NCBI RefSeq assembly: GCF_004138335.1
Contig: NZ_RYFW01000002.1
Span: 353,501-417,500, forward strand
DNA: 64,000 bases
Direction of reading: 5' to 3'
Origin: Peristeroidobacter agariperforans
GTDB lineage: Bacteria; Pseudomonadota; Gammaproteobacteria; Steroidobacterales; Steroidobacteraceae
Positions 7,860-18,058 of this stretch are shown here, piece by piece (position 1 is the first letter of the stretch; each line of letters begins with the position of its first letter). A model generated the notes under the pieces. The model worked only from the letters and a program-made list of their open reading frames with translations. It searched no databases and was not told where the DNA came from. Both the position numbers and the translations under genes were made by a program.

Positions 7860-10800
7860 ATGAATACAGCCGCTGTTCTGCCTTTCCGTGCCGACAACCG
7901 AGCGACCCGTCCCGAGGCGCATCCGCTGCGCTTCGTCAGCGCGGCGTCGTTGTTTGACGGTCACGATGCCGCTATCAACATGATTCGCCGCTTGTTGCAG
8001 GCCCATGGCGCGGAGGTCGTGCACCTCGGCCATAACCGCAGCGTGGCTGACATCGTGCGTGCGGCGATTCAGGAGGATGCCGATGGCATCGCCGTGTCGT
8101 CCTACCAGGGCGGACACAACGAATACTTCGCCTACATGGTCGACATGCTGCGCGAGCAGGGCGTCGATCACATCCGCGTCATCGTCGGCGGCGGCGGCAC
8201 GATTGCCCCGCACGAAGTCGAAGCGCTGGAAAAGCACGGCGTCGAAAAGATCTATACGCCCGAAGACGGCCGCCGTATGGGCCTCGACGGCATGATCGAC
8301 GACGTTTTCAAGCGCGTCGCTGCCTCGGCCAAGCCCAACTATGCCTTCGGCTCAGGCAGCTCGTTGGACCCGCGCGATCATCATCAACTCGCGCAGGCCA
8401 TCTCTCTGCTGGAAGGCACAGGCGATGAGGATGCTGCGGGTCAGGAGATCCGCAAGGCGATTGCAAAGGTGCAGGGTGGCGCGCCGGTGATCGGTCTGAC
8501 GGGCACGGGCGGCGCCGGTAAATCCAGTCTGAACGACGAGCTGCTGCAACGATTCGTGCGCCATTTCCCGGATCGCAACATTGCGGTCGTGGCGATGGAT
8601 CCGACGCGTCGTCGCTCGGGCGGCGCGTTACTCGGCGACCGTATTCGCATGAATTCGCTCGCCGCGCCCAACGTGTTCATGCGTTCGCTTGCGACTCGTC
8701 GCCAGAACCTCGCAACCAGCGCCGTGCTCAAAGATGTCATCGGCCTGCTGCGGCTCGCGCAGTTCGATCTGATCATCGTCGAGACCGCCGGCATCGGTCA
8801 GTCGGACACCGAGATCGCCGACATGGTCGATGTGTCCGCCTATGTGATGACGAGCGAATACGGCGCGGCCAGTCAGCTCGAGAAGATCGACATGCTGGAC
8901 TTCGCCGACGTGATCGTGCTGAACAAGTTCGAGAAGCGCGGCGCTGAAGACGCGTTGCGTGACGTGCGCAAGCAGTGGCGTCGCAATCATCCCGATCGCG
9001 CCCGTCTGGCGGATGAGCAAGTGCCGGTGTTCCCGACCATCGCCAGCCGGTTCAACGATCCCGGCGTCAACCACTTGTTCTCGCGCCTGTGCAAGCTGGT
9101 GAACGAGAAGCGTCCGGACTTGAAGGATCGTCAGTGGTCGCCGGGCGATGTCGGGCCGATCAAGTTCGTGTCTCGCGACCCGTTGATTCCGGGCACGCGC
9201 AGCCGTTATCTCGCCGAAATCGCGGGTGCGGGACGCAGAGCCCGTTCGAATATCGACGCGGTCGTCGACGCGGCTCGGCGTGCGTCGGGCGTCTATGAAA
9301 CATTGCGCACCTTGCACGACGCGCGCTTGCCGGAGCCGTTGGATCGCTTTCCCGAGGATGCGCTCAACGATCAGTCGATCGACGCAACACGTCGCGAGCT
9401 GCGCGCTGCCTACAACAAGGCGCTCGATGATGTCGGCCCCGAGGGCGTGGGCGAGTTGAAGCGTTGGCCCGGGCGTGTCAAAGGCGTTACCGACGAGAAG
9501 TATTCGTACAAGGTGCGCGACAAGCTCGTGACGGGCGATAACTACCTCACGTCGTTGAGCGGCAATCAGATGCCGAAAATCGCCGTGCCGCGCTTCAAGG
9601 ACTGGGGCGAAACGTTGCAGTTCATCCTGTCCGAGAATCTGCCGGGCAGCTATCCGTACACCGGCGGCGTGTATCCGTACCGTCGGGAGGAAGAGGATCC
9701 GATCCGCATGTTCGCGGGCGAGGGCGGGCCGGAGCGCACCAATCGTCGCTTCCATTACCTCGCCAGCGGTCACGGCGCGACGCGTCTGTCGACGGCGTTC
9801 GATTCCACGACGTTGTATGGCGAAGATCCAGATACGCGGCCCGATATCTACGGTCGCACCGGCAACTCCGGCGTGTCGATCGCGACGCTCGATGACATGA
9901 AGAAGCTGTACTCCGGCTTCGATCTGTGTGCGCCGACGACGTCTGTGTCCATGACGATCAACGGCCCCGCCCCGATGTTGCTAGCCATGTTCATGAACAC
10001 GGCGATCGATCAGCGCGTCGAACGTTTCCTGCGTGCGCAAGGCCGCTGGGCCGCGGCCGAGAAGCGTATCGGCGAGATTCGCGATGAGATGAAGGCCAAG
10101 GGCCTGAATCCGGCGATCTACAGCGGCGACTTGCCGCAAGGTCACGACGGTTCCGGCGTCGCGCTGCTGGGCATCACCAGCGACCAGCTGATCGCACCCG
10201 GTGTGTTGAGCGCCGAGGAACATGCCAAACTGAAAGCCGAAGCAATGTCATTGGTGCGTGGCACGGTTCAGGCCGACATCCTCAAGGAGGATCAGGCGCA
10301 GAACACCTGCATCTTCTCCACCGAGTTCGCGCTGCGCATGATGGGCGACGTGCAGCAGTTCTTCATCGACAACAAGGTGCGGAACTTCTACTCGGTCTCC
10401 ATCTCCGGATATCACATCGCCGAGGCGGGCGCGAACCCCATCAGCCAGTTGGCGTTCACGTTGTCGAATGGCTTCACGATCGTCGAGTACTACCTCGCGC
10501 GCGGCATGAAGATCGACGACTTCGCACCCAACCTGTCGTTCTTCTTCTCGAATGGCATGGATCCCGAGTACGCCGTCATCGGCCGCGTCGCTCGTCGAAT
10601 CTGGGCGCGCGCCATGCGCGATCTCTACGGAGCCGGCCCGCGCAGCCAGATGCTGAAGTATCACGTTCAGACCTCCGGTCGTTCGCTGCACGCGCAGGAA
10701 ATTCAGTTCAACGACATTCGTACGACGCTGCAGGCGATGTACGCGCTGTTCGACAACTGCAATTCGCTGCACACCAATGCCTATGACGAAGCGCTGACGA

Positions 10801-11360
10801 CGCCGACGGAAGAAAGCGTGCGTCGCGCCGTGGCCATCCAGCTCATCATCAACAAGGAGCTGGGTCTGAACAACAACCAGAATCCGTGGCAGGGCTCGTT
10901 CTTCCTCGAGCAGCTCACCGATCTGGTGGAAGAAGCCGTGTACCGGGAATTCGAATCGTTGTCCGAGCGCGGTGGTGTGCTCGGAGCGATGGAGACGATG
11001 TATCAGCGCGGCAAGATCCAGGAAGAGAGCATGTACTACGAGAAGCGCAAGCACGATGGCTCGCTGCCGCTGATCGGCGTGAATACTTTCCTTTCCGATA
11101 CGGACTCGAACGAGGCTGCAAAGGGTGTCGCGCTGATCCGCTCGACCGATGAGGAGAAGGATTTCCAGGTTGCGGCCGTGAAGTCCTTCCAGCAACGCAA
11201 CGCGGCGCATACCGCGGAAGCCCTACGCAACCTGCAGAAGATCGCCACCTCCGGCGGGAATGTCTTTGCCGAGCTGATGAACGCGGTTAAGGTATGTTCT
11301 CTCGGTCAGATCTCCCGCGCGCTGTACGAAGTCGGCGGGCAGTATCGCCGCAGTATGTAA
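7860..11360 (+). CDS. icmF: Fused coenzyme-B12 acyl-CoA mutase (IcmF type)
   Basis: 1166 residues with the full IcmF domain order: an N-terminal B12-binding domain (about 20-150, SLFDGHDAA and VGGGGTI), a MeaB-like GTPase chaperone (P-loop GTGGAGKSS near 215-225, Walker [13 protein letters not shown]), a linker, and a C-terminal TIM-barrel mutase with [22 protein letters not shown] and [12 protein letters not shown]. IcmF interconverts isobutyryl-CoA and n-butyryl-CoA, and some members also act on isovaleryl/pivalyl-CoA; the fused GTPase controls cofactor loading. The segment aligned to the substrate-selecting Phe of characterised IcmFs reads GVYPYRRE, with Tyr605 and Tyr607, so substrate preference may differ. 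An acyl-CoA dehydrogenase gene follows 24 bases later and a TetR gene diverges upstream. Confidence 0.93.
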   Translation: MNTAAVLPFRADNRATRPEAHPLRFVSAASLFDGHDAAINMIRRLLQAHGAEVVHLGHNRSVADIVRAAIQEDADGIAVSSYQGGHNEYFAYMVDMLREQGVDHIRVIVGGGGTIAPHEVEALEKHGVEKIYTPEDGRRMGLDGMIDDVFKRVAASAKPNYAFGSGSSLDPRDHHQLAQAISLLEGTGDEDAAGQEIRKAIAKVQGGAPVIGLTGTGGAGKSSLNDELLQRFVRHFPDRNIAVVAMDPTRRRSGGALLGDRIRMNSLAAPNVFMRSLATRRQNLATSAVLKDVIGLLRLAQFDLIIVETAGIGQSDTEIADMVDVSAYVMTSEYGAASQLEKIDMLDFADVIVLNKFEKRGAEDALRDVRKQWRRNHPDRARLADEQVPVFPTIASRFNDPGVNHLFSRLCKLVNEKRPDLKDRQWSPGDVGPIKFVSRDPLIPGTRSRYLAEIAGAGRRARSNIDAVVDAARRASGVYETLRTLHDARLPEPLDRFPEDALNDQSIDATRRELRAAYNKALDDVGPEGVGELKRWPGRVKGVTDEKYSYKVRDKLVTGDNYLTSLSGNQMPKIAVPRFKDWGETLQFILSENLPGSYPYTGGVYPYRREEEDPIRMFAGEGGPERTNRRFHYLASGHGATRLSTAFDSTTLYGEDPDTRPDIYGRTGNSGVSIATLDDMKKLYSGFDLCAPTTSVSMTINGPAPMLLAMFMNTAIDQRVERFLRAQGRWAAAEKRIGEIRDEMKAKGLNPAIYSGDLPQGHDGSGVALLGITSDQLIAPGVLSAEEHAKLKAEAMSLVRGTVQADILKEDQAQNTCIFSTEFALRMMGDVQQFFIDNKVRNFYSVSISGYHIAEAGANPISQLAFTLSNGFTIVEYYLARGMKIDDFAPNLSFFFSNGMDPEYAVIGRVARRIWARAMRDLYGAGPRSQMLKYHVQTSGRSLHAQEIQFNDIRTTLQAMYALFDNCNSLHTNAYDEALTTPTEESVRRAVAIQLIINKELGLNNNQNPWQGSFFLEQLTDLVEEAVYREFESLSERGGVLGAMETMYQRGKIQEESMYYEKRKHDGSLPLIGVNTFLSDTDSNEAAKGVALIRSTDEEKDFQVAAVKSFQQRNAAHTAEALRNLQKIATSGGNVFAELMNAVKVCSLGQISRALYEVGGQYRRSM

Positions 11361-11384
11361 CTTGCAGCTAACACACTGACTTCC

Positions 11385-13157
11385 ATGTACAAAGCACCTC
11401 TCAAAGAACTGCGCTTCGCGATCCATCAGCTGATCGGCGACGAGCGTTTGGTCGGACTGTCCGGCTTGCCAGACTATTCCACCGAGTTTGCCGACGCGGT
11501 GTTGGACGAAGCTGCCCGCTTTGCCGAGGGTGTACTCGATCCGATCAACCGTCTCGGGGATCGCACTGGTGCGAAGTGGACGGCCGAAGGCGTTCGCATG
11601 CCGGCGGAGTTCAAGGCTGCGTATGCCAAGTTCGTCGAAGGCGGTTGGACGCAGTTGCGCGCCGAGGCGGAGTTCGGCGGTCAGGGCGCACCCACCGTGC
11701 TGGGTACGGCCGTGGAAGAGTTGTGGGCCTCCTCGAACCTTGCGTTCAAGTTGTGCCCCATGCTCACGCAGGGCGCCGTCGAGGCCATCAATCAGTGCGG
11801 CTCGCAGGCGCAGAAAGAAAAGTATCTGCCGAAGATGATCAGCGGCGAGTGGACCGGCACGATGAACCTGACCGAGCCGCAGGCCGGCTCCGATCTCGCT
11901 GCCATCCGCACCCGGGCCGTGCCGGAAGGCGATCACTATCGCTTGTACGGTCAGAAGATCTTCATCACTTACGGCGATCACGACTACACCTCGAACATCA
12001 TTCACATGGTGCTCGGTCGCGTCGAAGGCGCGCCTGCCGGTGTGCGTGGCATTTCGTTGTTCATCGTGCCGAAGGTGCTGGTGAACGACGATGGCAGCCT
12101 CGGCAAGCCGAACGACGTGCGCTGTGTTTCCATCGAGCACAAGCTCGGCATCCATGCCAGCCCGACTTGCGTGCTGTCGTATGGCGATAAGGAAGGTGCG
12201 GTTGCCTATCTGGTCGGCGAAGAGAATCGCGGTCTGGAATATATGTTCATCATGATGAACGCCGCGCGTCTCTCCGTTGGCCTGGAAGGTTATGCACTCG
12301 CGGAGCGTGCATATCAGCAGGCGCTCGAATATTCGCGCACTCGAGTGCAGGGCAAGCCGAAGACGAACAACGTGCCGGACGGCTCGAAGGTGCCGCCGAT
12401 CGCGTATCACCCTGACGTGAAGCGCATGCTGCTGACTCAGAAGGCGTACACCGATGCGGCGCGTGCGGTGGCGTTGTACGCAGCGATGCAGCTCGATCTG
12501 GGTAAGCATCTTCCCGAGGGCGATGAGAAGGCGAAGGCGCAGGCTCGCGGCGAATTGTTGATTCCCATCGTGAAGGGCTGGTCGACCGAGCTTGGCGTGA
12601 CAATGGCGTCGCTCGGCGTGCAGGTTCACGGTGGCATGGGCTTCATCGAAGAAACCGGCGCGGCGCAGATCCTGCGCGACTCGCGCATCGCGCCGATCTA
12701 CGAAGGCACGACGGGCATTCAGGCGGGCGATCTGGTCGGCCGCAAGGTGGGTCGTGACAACGGCGCTGCGATGAATGCGCTCATCGCCGACATGCAGGCG
12801 GAGCTCGAGAAGCTTTCTTCGAGCGATGCCGGTGTCGCGGCGAGCAAGGCCGCTGCGTTGGAAGGTGTCGCTGCGTTGAAGGATGCGACCGCGGCGCTGC
12901 TGAAAGATCCAGAGGGTGCACTGGCGACCTGCGTGCCGTATTTGATGCTGGGCGGCGTCGTCATCGGCGGTTGGCTCACGGCCAAGGCACATGATCTCGC
13001 CGTTCGTCAGGCATCGTCCGATCCGGATTTCTTTGCCGCCAAACAGCAGATCTCGCGGTTCTATGCGGCGAACTTGTTGCCGGAGGCGCAGACGTTGTCG
13101 CGCGTTGTGAAGCAGGGTGCTGCGTCGATTCTCGAAGCGGATCCAGCGAAGCTTTAG
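11385..13157 (+). CDS. Acyl-CoA dehydrogenase (long form, DmdC/FadE-like)
   Basis: 590 residues, about 200 longer than short-chain dehydrogenases, as in the subfamily with a C-terminal extension that includes 3-methylmercaptopropionyl-CoA dehydrogenase DmdC. The middle part has the flavin-binding stretch GTMNLTEPQAGSDL. The catalytic base is most likely Glu440 in IYEGTTGIQ. It should oxidise an acyl-CoA to the 2-enoyl-CoA, passing electrons to ETF. It sits 24 bases behind icmF, so the pair probably processes the same branched or short acyl-CoA. The physiological substrate cannot be told from sequence; a generic acyl-CoA role is safer than DmdC. Confidence 0.9.
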   Translation: MYKAPLKELRFAIHQLIGDERLVGLSGLPDYSTEFADAVLDEAARFAEGVLDPINRLGDRTGAKWTAEGVRMPAEFKAAYAKFVEGGWTQLRAEAEFGGQGAPTVLGTAVEELWASSNLAFKLCPMLTQGAVEAINQCGSQAQKEKYLPKMISGEWTGTMNLTEPQAGSDLAAIRTRAVPEGDHYRLYGQKIFITYGDHDYTSNIIHMVLGRVEGAPAGVRGISLFIVPKVLVNDDGSLGKPNDVRCVSIEHKLGIHASPTCVLSYGDKEGAVAYLVGEENRGLEYMFIMMNAARLSVGLEGYALAERAYQQALEYSRTRVQGKPKTNNVPDGSKVPPIAYHPDVKRMLLTQKAYTDAARAVALYAAMQLDLGKHLPEGDEKAKAQARGELLIPIVKGWSTELGVTMASLGVQVHGGMGFIEETGAAQILRDSRIAPIYEGTTGIQAGDLVGRKVGRDNGAAMNALIADMQAELEKLSSSDAGVAASKAAALEGVAALKDATAALLKDPEGALATCVPYLMLGGVVIGGWLTAKAHDLAVRQASSDPDFFAAKQQISRFYAANLLPEAQTLSRVVKQGAASILEADPAKL

Positions 13158-13191
13158 TTCAATTCTCCGGCCTGAAGACCCACCCCTTTAT

Positions 13192-13236
13192 CCCCTTCCC
13201 GTGAACGGGAGGGGGTAATTCTGTTTGTATTTTTTT
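13192..13236 (+). terminator. Probable terminator after the icmF operon
   Basis: A 10-bp stem (13192-13201 with 13206-13215, one G-U pair, loop TGAA) is followed 14 bases later by a run of seven T (13230-13236). The gap before the T run makes it imperfect. Confidence 0.5.
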
Positions 13237-13373
13237 GGGAAGGGGGGCGGGGCAGTCGCCGCCTTTCACGTTTGGGCTCGACCCCGGGTGAATTCTCCGC
13301 CGCGGCCGGTCATATCGGGTGTGGGATATGGCTAATCACATCCGGAGTTCGCCTGGCCCCGGCGAATATAACA

Positions 13374-14369
13374 ATGCGTCATACAGCCTCCACTCCCGTG
13401 CTGGTCATCGGCGGCGCCGACGTGCGACGTTTGCTGCCGATGGAGGATTGCATCCCTATCGTCGAGAGCGCGATGCGAGAGGTGTCACGGGGCGGGGCGC
13501 AGCTGCCCCTGCGCATCGGCTGTGCGCCGCCGGGCACGCCAAACATTCTGGCGGTCATGCCGGGTTATCTCGACGAGCCGCCAACCATCGGCGCGAAAGT
13601 CATTGCTGTTTATCCGGCGAGCGCTCAGCGGGGCTTGTCGTCTCACATGGGCGTGGTGGTGCTGTTCGATTCACGCGAAGGATTGCCGCTGGCAATCATC
13701 GACGCGGCTTCGATCACGTCACTACGCACGGCCGCGGCGACCGCGGTGGCGACCAAAGCGTTGGCGTCTGAAGCCGCCGCCGATCTGACGATCATCGGCA
13801 CCGGCGAACAAGCAGCCGCCCATCTGGACGCGATCAGCCTGGTCCGTAAGCTGCGTTCGGTGCGCGTCTGGGGTCGCTGCAAAGAAAAAGCCTACGCGTT
13901 CGCCGATCGCGAAGCGCGGCCGGGACAGCCAAACATCGAAGTCTACGGAGCGGTTCGCGATGCCTTGCTGGGCGCGGACCTCGTTTGCACGACCACCGGC
14001 TCGAGCGAGCCCATCGTCGAAGGCGCATGGATCGCACAAGGCACGCACGTCAACCTGATCGGAGCGAGCTCCGCCGGCGCGCGTGAAGTCGATGACGCGT
14101 TGGTCCTGCGAAGTAGTTTCTTCGTCGATTTTCGAGGCTCCGCGCTGGCGCAAGCCGGGGAGTTGCTCAGTGCGATGGGCTCGAACGCCGCCAAACATAT
14201 CCGTGGCGAAATCGGCGAGGTGCTCAACGGCAGCGTGCCCGGCCGCACCGACGAGTTCGAAGTGACCGTCTATAAATCACTGGGCATCGCGGCGCAGGAT
14301 CTCGCCGCGGCCCATGCAATCTATCAACGCGCGCAGCAGCGCGGCTTGGGTGTTCGCGCCGAGTTGTGA
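13374..14369 (+). CDS. Ornithine cyclodeaminase/mu-crystallin family protein
   Basis: 331 residues from ATG 13374; the extra upstream codons in this frame do not look coding. The Rossmann nucleotide-binding region has LTIIGTGEQAAAH near residue 140, and the C-terminal part contains the family pattern VNLIGASSAGAREVDD. Members either deaminate ornithine to proline, reduce imines or ketimines, or dehydrogenate alanine and related amino acids with NAD(P); the substrate here is not clear. The last 46 bases overlap the 3' end of convergent bioD. Confidence 0.88.
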   Translation: MRHTASTPVLVIGGADVRRLLPMEDCIPIVESAMREVSRGGAQLPLRIGCAPPGTPNILAVMPGYLDEPPTIGAKVIAVYPASAQRGLSSHMGVVVLFDSREGLPLAIIDAASITSLRTAAATAVATKALASEAAADLTIIGTGEQAAAHLDAISLVRKLRSVRVWGRCKEKAYAFADREARPGQPNIEVYGAVRDALLGADLVCTTTGSSEPIVEGAWIAQGTHVNLIGASSAGAREVDDALVLRSSFFVDFRGSALAQAGELLSAMGSNAAKHIRGEIGEVLNGSVPGRTDEFEVTVYKSLGIAAQDLAAAHAIYQRAQQRGLGVRAEL

Positions 14370-15028
14370 CCATTGCTCGGACAGGCGCCTTCGATGGCCA
14401 CTGCCAGCGAATGCACGTCGGTGATCACGGTGAGCTTGTCCTGGTCGACCAGCCAGCGCCGGTTCAATTCGTGCAGCTGGTTGTTCGGGTCGAAGTGGTT
14501 CAAATAAACGATCGTCGGTGTCGAGTTGACGGCGGCCATCGTGAGGCGCACGGCATTGATCGTGCCCAGCTCCGCATCGGCGACCAATAGCATCCGATCC
14601 ACTTCGAGACGTCGCAACAGATCCAGGCTGTCACCGTCGCAGGCCAGCGGCGAGTGAACGCCGCCGACGGTTTCGACGAAGCCGACGTCTACTTCCGAGG
14701 GCCAGCGGATCTCGTCGATGATTTCCGACATCCATACCGGACCGCGCCCGAGCGCATTGGCCGCCATCGGCGGAGCGAGCGCCAGCGGATACCAGCGATG
14801 GGCGGGACAGATCTCAGTGACTTCTTCACCGCTGGCGCCGGCGAGACGCGCGGCATCGGTGTCGATTTCATCCGGCCCATACGATTGCACCGGTTTTCGT
14901 GCCGCGACGCGCGCGCCCCGCAACTTCAGCGTTGCCAGCAGTTGCGCGGTCACCCAGGTCTTTCCTACTTCCGTGTTCGTGCCAATCACGCCAATCAATA
15001 GGGAAGGTCTGGAATCGATCACAGTCAT
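14324..15028 (-). CDS. bioD: Dethiobiotin synthetase
   Basis: About 234 residues from ATG 15028. The P-loop GTNTEVGKTWVTA is the BioD signature, followed by the conserved KPVQSYGPDE. The enzyme closes the ureido ring of 7,8-diaminopelargonate with CO2 and ATP, the penultimate step of biotin synthesis. The middle segment FVETVGGVHSPLA corresponds to the VEGAGG region. It is the last gene of bioA-bioF-bioD, 22 bases after bioF. Its 3' end overlaps the convergent ornithine cyclodeaminase-like gene by 46 bases. Confidence 0.93.
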   Translation of the reverse strand: MTVIDSRPSLLIGVIGTNTEVGKTWVTAQLLATLKLRGARVAARKPVQSYGPDEIDTDAARLAGASGEEVTEICPAHRWYPLALAPPMAANALGRGPVWMSEIIDEIRWPSEVDVGFVETVGGVHSPLACDGDSLDLLRRLEVDRMLLVADAELGTINAVRLTMAAVNSTPTIVYLNHFDPNNQLHELNRRWLVDQDKLTVITDVHSLAVAIEGACPSNGHNSARTPKPRCCAR

Positions 15029-15050
15029 TGCGTCTTGAGCGAGGTTCGAA

Positions 15051-16160
15051 TTAAACAAAGTTGAATCTACCGAGCGCGGCTCGCAGGCTTTCGACCATCG
15101 CCTCGCTGTGAGAGGCCGACAGCGCGACCCGCAGCCGCGCCGTTCCTTTGGGAACGGTAGGTGGGCGAATTGCCGGCACGTGGATACCAACTTCTCGTAA
15201 CTGGGCCGCAGCGCCAAGCGCGGCCGCATCCTCACCGAGGACGACAGGCACGATGGCGGACGGGTGGCCCGGGCGAAGCATATCGATCAGCGAGCGCAGG
15301 CGCTCTCGCAAATGATTGCCTTCCTCGCTGCGACAGATCCGCACCGCCGCTGCGGCCGCCGCGGTGTCGGCGGGTGACAGGCCGGTCGTGAAAATGAAGG
15401 TCCGCGCGCGATTGACGAGCAATTCGATCAAACGGCTCGATCCGGCGACGAAACCGCCCAGCGAGCCCAATGTTTTCGACAGAGTGCCGACGTGCAATAC
15501 CGCTAAATCCGGAGTCGCCGCGAGCTTGGGGCCAAGCGCGGCGTGCGCTTCATCCAATATGAGCAACGCGCCATGCTCGCTGCACAGCTGCGCGAGCGCA
15601 GGCAGGGGCGCAGTGTCACCGTCCATGGAGAACACCGATTCAGTCACCACGATTTTCCGACCTGGAGTTTGTCTAAGCAGGGTCTGCAGGTGCTGCAGAT
15701 CCAGGTGACGGTAAATCAAAGTGCGCGCTTTGGCCAGCCGACAACCGTCGATTATCGAAGCGTGATTGAGCTCGTCGCTAAAAAGCGTCACGTCCGTTTC
15801 ACCGAATGTCGTGAGGACGCCAAGATTCGCTGAGTACCCCGACGAGAACACGAGTGCGCGCTCCGATTGGTTCCATTCGGCGAGCAAAGACTCCAATTCG
15901 GTGTGCAAGCTGCGGGTGCCGACGATCAGCCGCGAGGCCATTGCACCGGTGCCAAAGCGTTCAATGGCTGAAATGGCGGCCAGCCGGACCTGCGGATGGG
16001 AGGCGAGGCCGAGATAGTCGTTGGACGCAAAAGAAACAAGCCGCCGGTCGCGCACGCGGCCTTCGGGGCCGTCCCCATCGAATGGCACCGTCTCGCGATA
16101 TCTGTTGATGGCGCGCAGGCCGGCCAGCTCGCGCTCGGCCCAGGAATTCCAGTGGGTCAC
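15051..16160 (-). CDS. bioF: 8-amino-7-oxononanoate synthase
   Basis: 369 residues, close to the usual 380-390. The start is GTG 16160, which overlaps the bioA stop (GTGA, 16157-16160); upstream codons in frame are inside bioA. It is a PLP fold-type I enzyme: SNDYLGLASHP near the N-terminus, LILDEAHAALG holding the cofactor Asp, and the Schiff-base Lys in GTLSKTLGSLGG. It condenses pimeloyl-ACP/CoA with alanine to 8-amino-7-oxononanoate. Confidence 0.94.
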   Translation of the reverse strand: MTHWNSWAERELAGLRAINRYRETVPFDGDGPEGRVRDRRLVSFASNDYLGLASHPQVRLAAISAIERFGTGAMASRLIVGTRSLHTELESLLAEWNQSERALVFSSGYSANLGVLTTFGETDVTLFSDELNHASIIDGCRLAKARTLIYRHLDLQHLQTLLRQTPGRKIVVTESVFSMDGDTAPLPALAQLCSEHGALLILDEAHAALGPKLAATPDLAVLHVGTLSKTLGSLGGFVAGSSRLIELLVNRARTFIFTTGLSPADTAAAAAAVRICRSEEGNHLRERLRSLIDMLRPGHPSAIVPVVLGEDAAALGAAAQLREVGIHVPAIRPPTVPKGTARLRVALSASHSEAMVESLRAALGRFNFV

Positions 16161-17431
16161 GCTGTTTCCTCCAGCGCCGCGGCGAGCGTCGCGACGATGC
16201 GCTCGATCTCTGCTGCCGTGATGGTGAGCGGCGGCACGATCGTTATGACAGGTCCCATGGAGCGAGAGAGCACACCGCGCTTGACCATCGCTGAACAAGT
16301 CCGGCGCGCGAGCTTGGGATCGTCACTCGTATCGAGCTCGACTGCGCCCATCAACCCCTGCAGGCGAATATGTTTGACCCGCTTGAAGGGGCGAATGCGC
16401 GTCTCGAGCTCGCTGCGCAGTTGAGCTGAGCGCTCACGGACGTTGTCAAGGACGGGCAGAGACGCTATCAGCTGTAAATGTTTGAGCGCGACGGCGGCGG
16501 CAAGCGCGTTTCCGCCATAGGAGTGGCCGTGGTACAGCGTCTTCTCGCTCAGGTCCGGACCGAGGAACGCCGCGAACACTCGTTGTGACGCGACGGTGGC
16601 CGACATTGGCAGATAGCCGCCCGTGATGCCCTTGCCCAGACACATCAAATCCGGCCGCAGCCCGCATTGCTCGGACGCGAACAGCGTGCCAGTGCGGCCG
16701 AAGCCGGTCGCGACTTCATCGCAGATCAGCAGGACACCGGTGTCGTGGCAGGCCTTGCCGAGCTCGGCGAAATCCCCAGCCGGAGCGATCGACATGCCAG
16801 CCGCGCCTTGCACCAGCGGCTCGACCACTACCGCCGCGAGCTTGCGGTGGTGCTCGCGAACCATTTGGGCCGCACTGTGCAAAGCGCCTGGCTCTGTGAA
16901 CGCAGGGGCGCGGAGCACAGGGAAGCGCAGCGGATCGAAGATCTGTGTGCCGAATCCACCGCCGCCCAAGGAGAGCGAGCCGATGGTGTCGCCGTGATAG
17001 CCGTCGCCGAAGGCGAGATAGGTCGTGCGGCCTTGCTCGCCCTTGTTGGTCCAGTACTGGAACGCGATCTTCAGCGCCTGCTCGACCGCGGCAGCGCCGT
17101 CTGATGCGAACAACGTATGTGCTCGATCCACCGGCACGACCCGAGCCAGCGCTTCAGCAAACTCGATGACGATGCGATTGCCATTGCCCAGCATGGTCGA
17201 GTGAGCGACGCGGTCCAACTGCTCGCGCAACGCTTGATCGAGCTCGGGCACGCGATGACCCAGCGTCGTGACCCACAGCGACGAGATTGCGTCCAGGTAA
17301 CGACGTCCGTCGACGTCAATCAGCTCGCGTCCTTCGCCGCGCTCCACGATCACCGGGCTGTTTGCCCCATAGCAATCCATTTGGGTAAAGCCATGCCAGA
17401 CGCTGGCGGCGTCGCGTTCGAGCCAGTTCAT
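16157..17431 (-). CDS. bioA: Adenosylmethionine-8-amino-7-oxononanoate aminotransferase
   Basis: 424 residues, standard BioA length. Class III aminotransferase features: SSLWVTTLGHR, FGDGYHGDTIGSLS, cofactor Asp in LLICDEVATGFGRTG, and the Schiff-base Lys in CLGKGITGGYLP. It transfers an amino group from S-adenosylmethionine to 8-amino-7-oxononanoate. It is first in the bioA-bioF-bioD operon; a GCGAGG about nine bases before the ATG is the likely ribosome binding site. bioB, bioC and bioH are not in the window. The 56-bp region shared with the divergent phosphoribosyltransferase shows no convincing BirA operator. Confidence 0.95.
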   Translation of the reverse strand: MNWLERDAASVWHGFTQMDCYGANSPVIVERGEGRELIDVDGRRYLDAISSLWVTTLGHRVPELDQALREQLDRVAHSTMLGNGNRIVIEFAEALARVVPVDRAHTLFASDGAAAVEQALKIAFQYWTNKGEQGRTTYLAFGDGYHGDTIGSLSLGGGGFGTQIFDPLRFPVLRAPAFTEPGALHSAAQMVREHHRKLAAVVVEPLVQGAAGMSIAPAGDFAELGKACHDTGVLLICDEVATGFGRTGTLFASEQCGLRPDLMCLGKGITGGYLPMSATVASQRVFAAFLGPDLSEKTLYHGHSYGGNALAAAVALKHLQLIASLPVLDNVRERSAQLRSELETRIRPFKRVKHIRLQGLMGAVELDTSDDPKLARRTCSAMVKRGVLSRSMGPVITIVPPLTITAAEIERIVATLAAALEETA

Positions 17432-17487
17432 GCTGTCAACCTCGCCTACGGAATCGAGTAGACAGTGTAAGCGAGTATGATGCCGCG

Positions 17488-18057
17488 ATGGAAAAAACCT
17501 ATATTTCGGCTGAATCCCTGTTGCGGGACTCGCTGGCGCTCGGGGTGCAGATCGTCCGCAGCGGCTTCCGGCCGTCGTTTCTGGTCGGCGTGTGGCGCGG
17601 CGGGGCGCCCATCGGCATCTCCGTGCAAGAGGTGCTGGAATTCAACGGCATCGAATGCGATCACATTTCGATCCGCACCTCGTCCTACCTGGGCATCGAT
17701 GAGCAGTCGAAGACAGTGCGTGTGCACGCGATCGACTATCTGGTGTCGCAGCTGAGTTTCGAGGACCAGCTGCTGTTGATCGACGATGTGTTCGATTCGG
17801 GGCGCAGCCTCGAAGCCGTGGTTGCCGAGCTGCAACGTCGCTGCCGTCGCAACATGCCGGAGCAGGTCAGGATCGCCACTGTCTATTACAAGCCGACCAG
17901 GAACACCAGCTCACTGCGTCCGGACTACTTCATTCGCGAGACCGATCAATGGCTGGTGTTTCCACACGAAGTGCAGGGCCTCACGCGAGCAGAGATATTG
18001 GCGAACAAGCCGGTGGACGAAGATTTCTTCCTGCCCACTTCGCGGCCCGATAAATAA
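17488..18057 (+). CDS. Phosphoribosyltransferase (hypoxanthine/guanine type)
   Basis: 189 residues. The PRPP-binding motif LLLIDDVFDSGRSLEA is clear (about 93-108), and the early loop LVGVWRGGAPIG provides the pyrophosphate-binding backbone. Family members transfer phosphoribose to hypoxanthine or guanine for purine salvage; the C-terminal part that selects the base is not diagnostic by eye, so xanthine-guanine or another base remains possible. A TATGAT box (17476-17481) lies only six bases before the ATG, so a leaderless message is conceivable. It is convergent with the M20 gene, one base apart. Confidence 0.85.
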   Translation: MEKTYISAESLLRDSLALGVQIVRSGFRPSFLVGVWRGGAPIGISVQEVLEFNGIECDHISIRTSSYLGIDEQSKTVRVHAIDYLVSQLSFEDQLLLIDDVFDSGRSLEAVVAELQRRCRRNMPEQVRIATVYYKPTRNTSSLRPDYFIRETDQWLVFPHEVQGLTRAEILANKPVDEDFFLPTSRPDK

Positions 18058-18058
18058 C

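Noticed and set aside
11223-12992. Minus-strand open frame of about 589 codons opposite the acyl-CoA dehydrogenase gene
   Set aside because: Antisense shadow; the plus-strand gene has a full dehydrogenase sequence.
17432-17487. Possible BirA operator upstream of bioA
   Set aside because: TGTCAACC and AGACAGT-like pieces are present, but the arms do not match the TTGTAAACC-type palindrome or its spacing.
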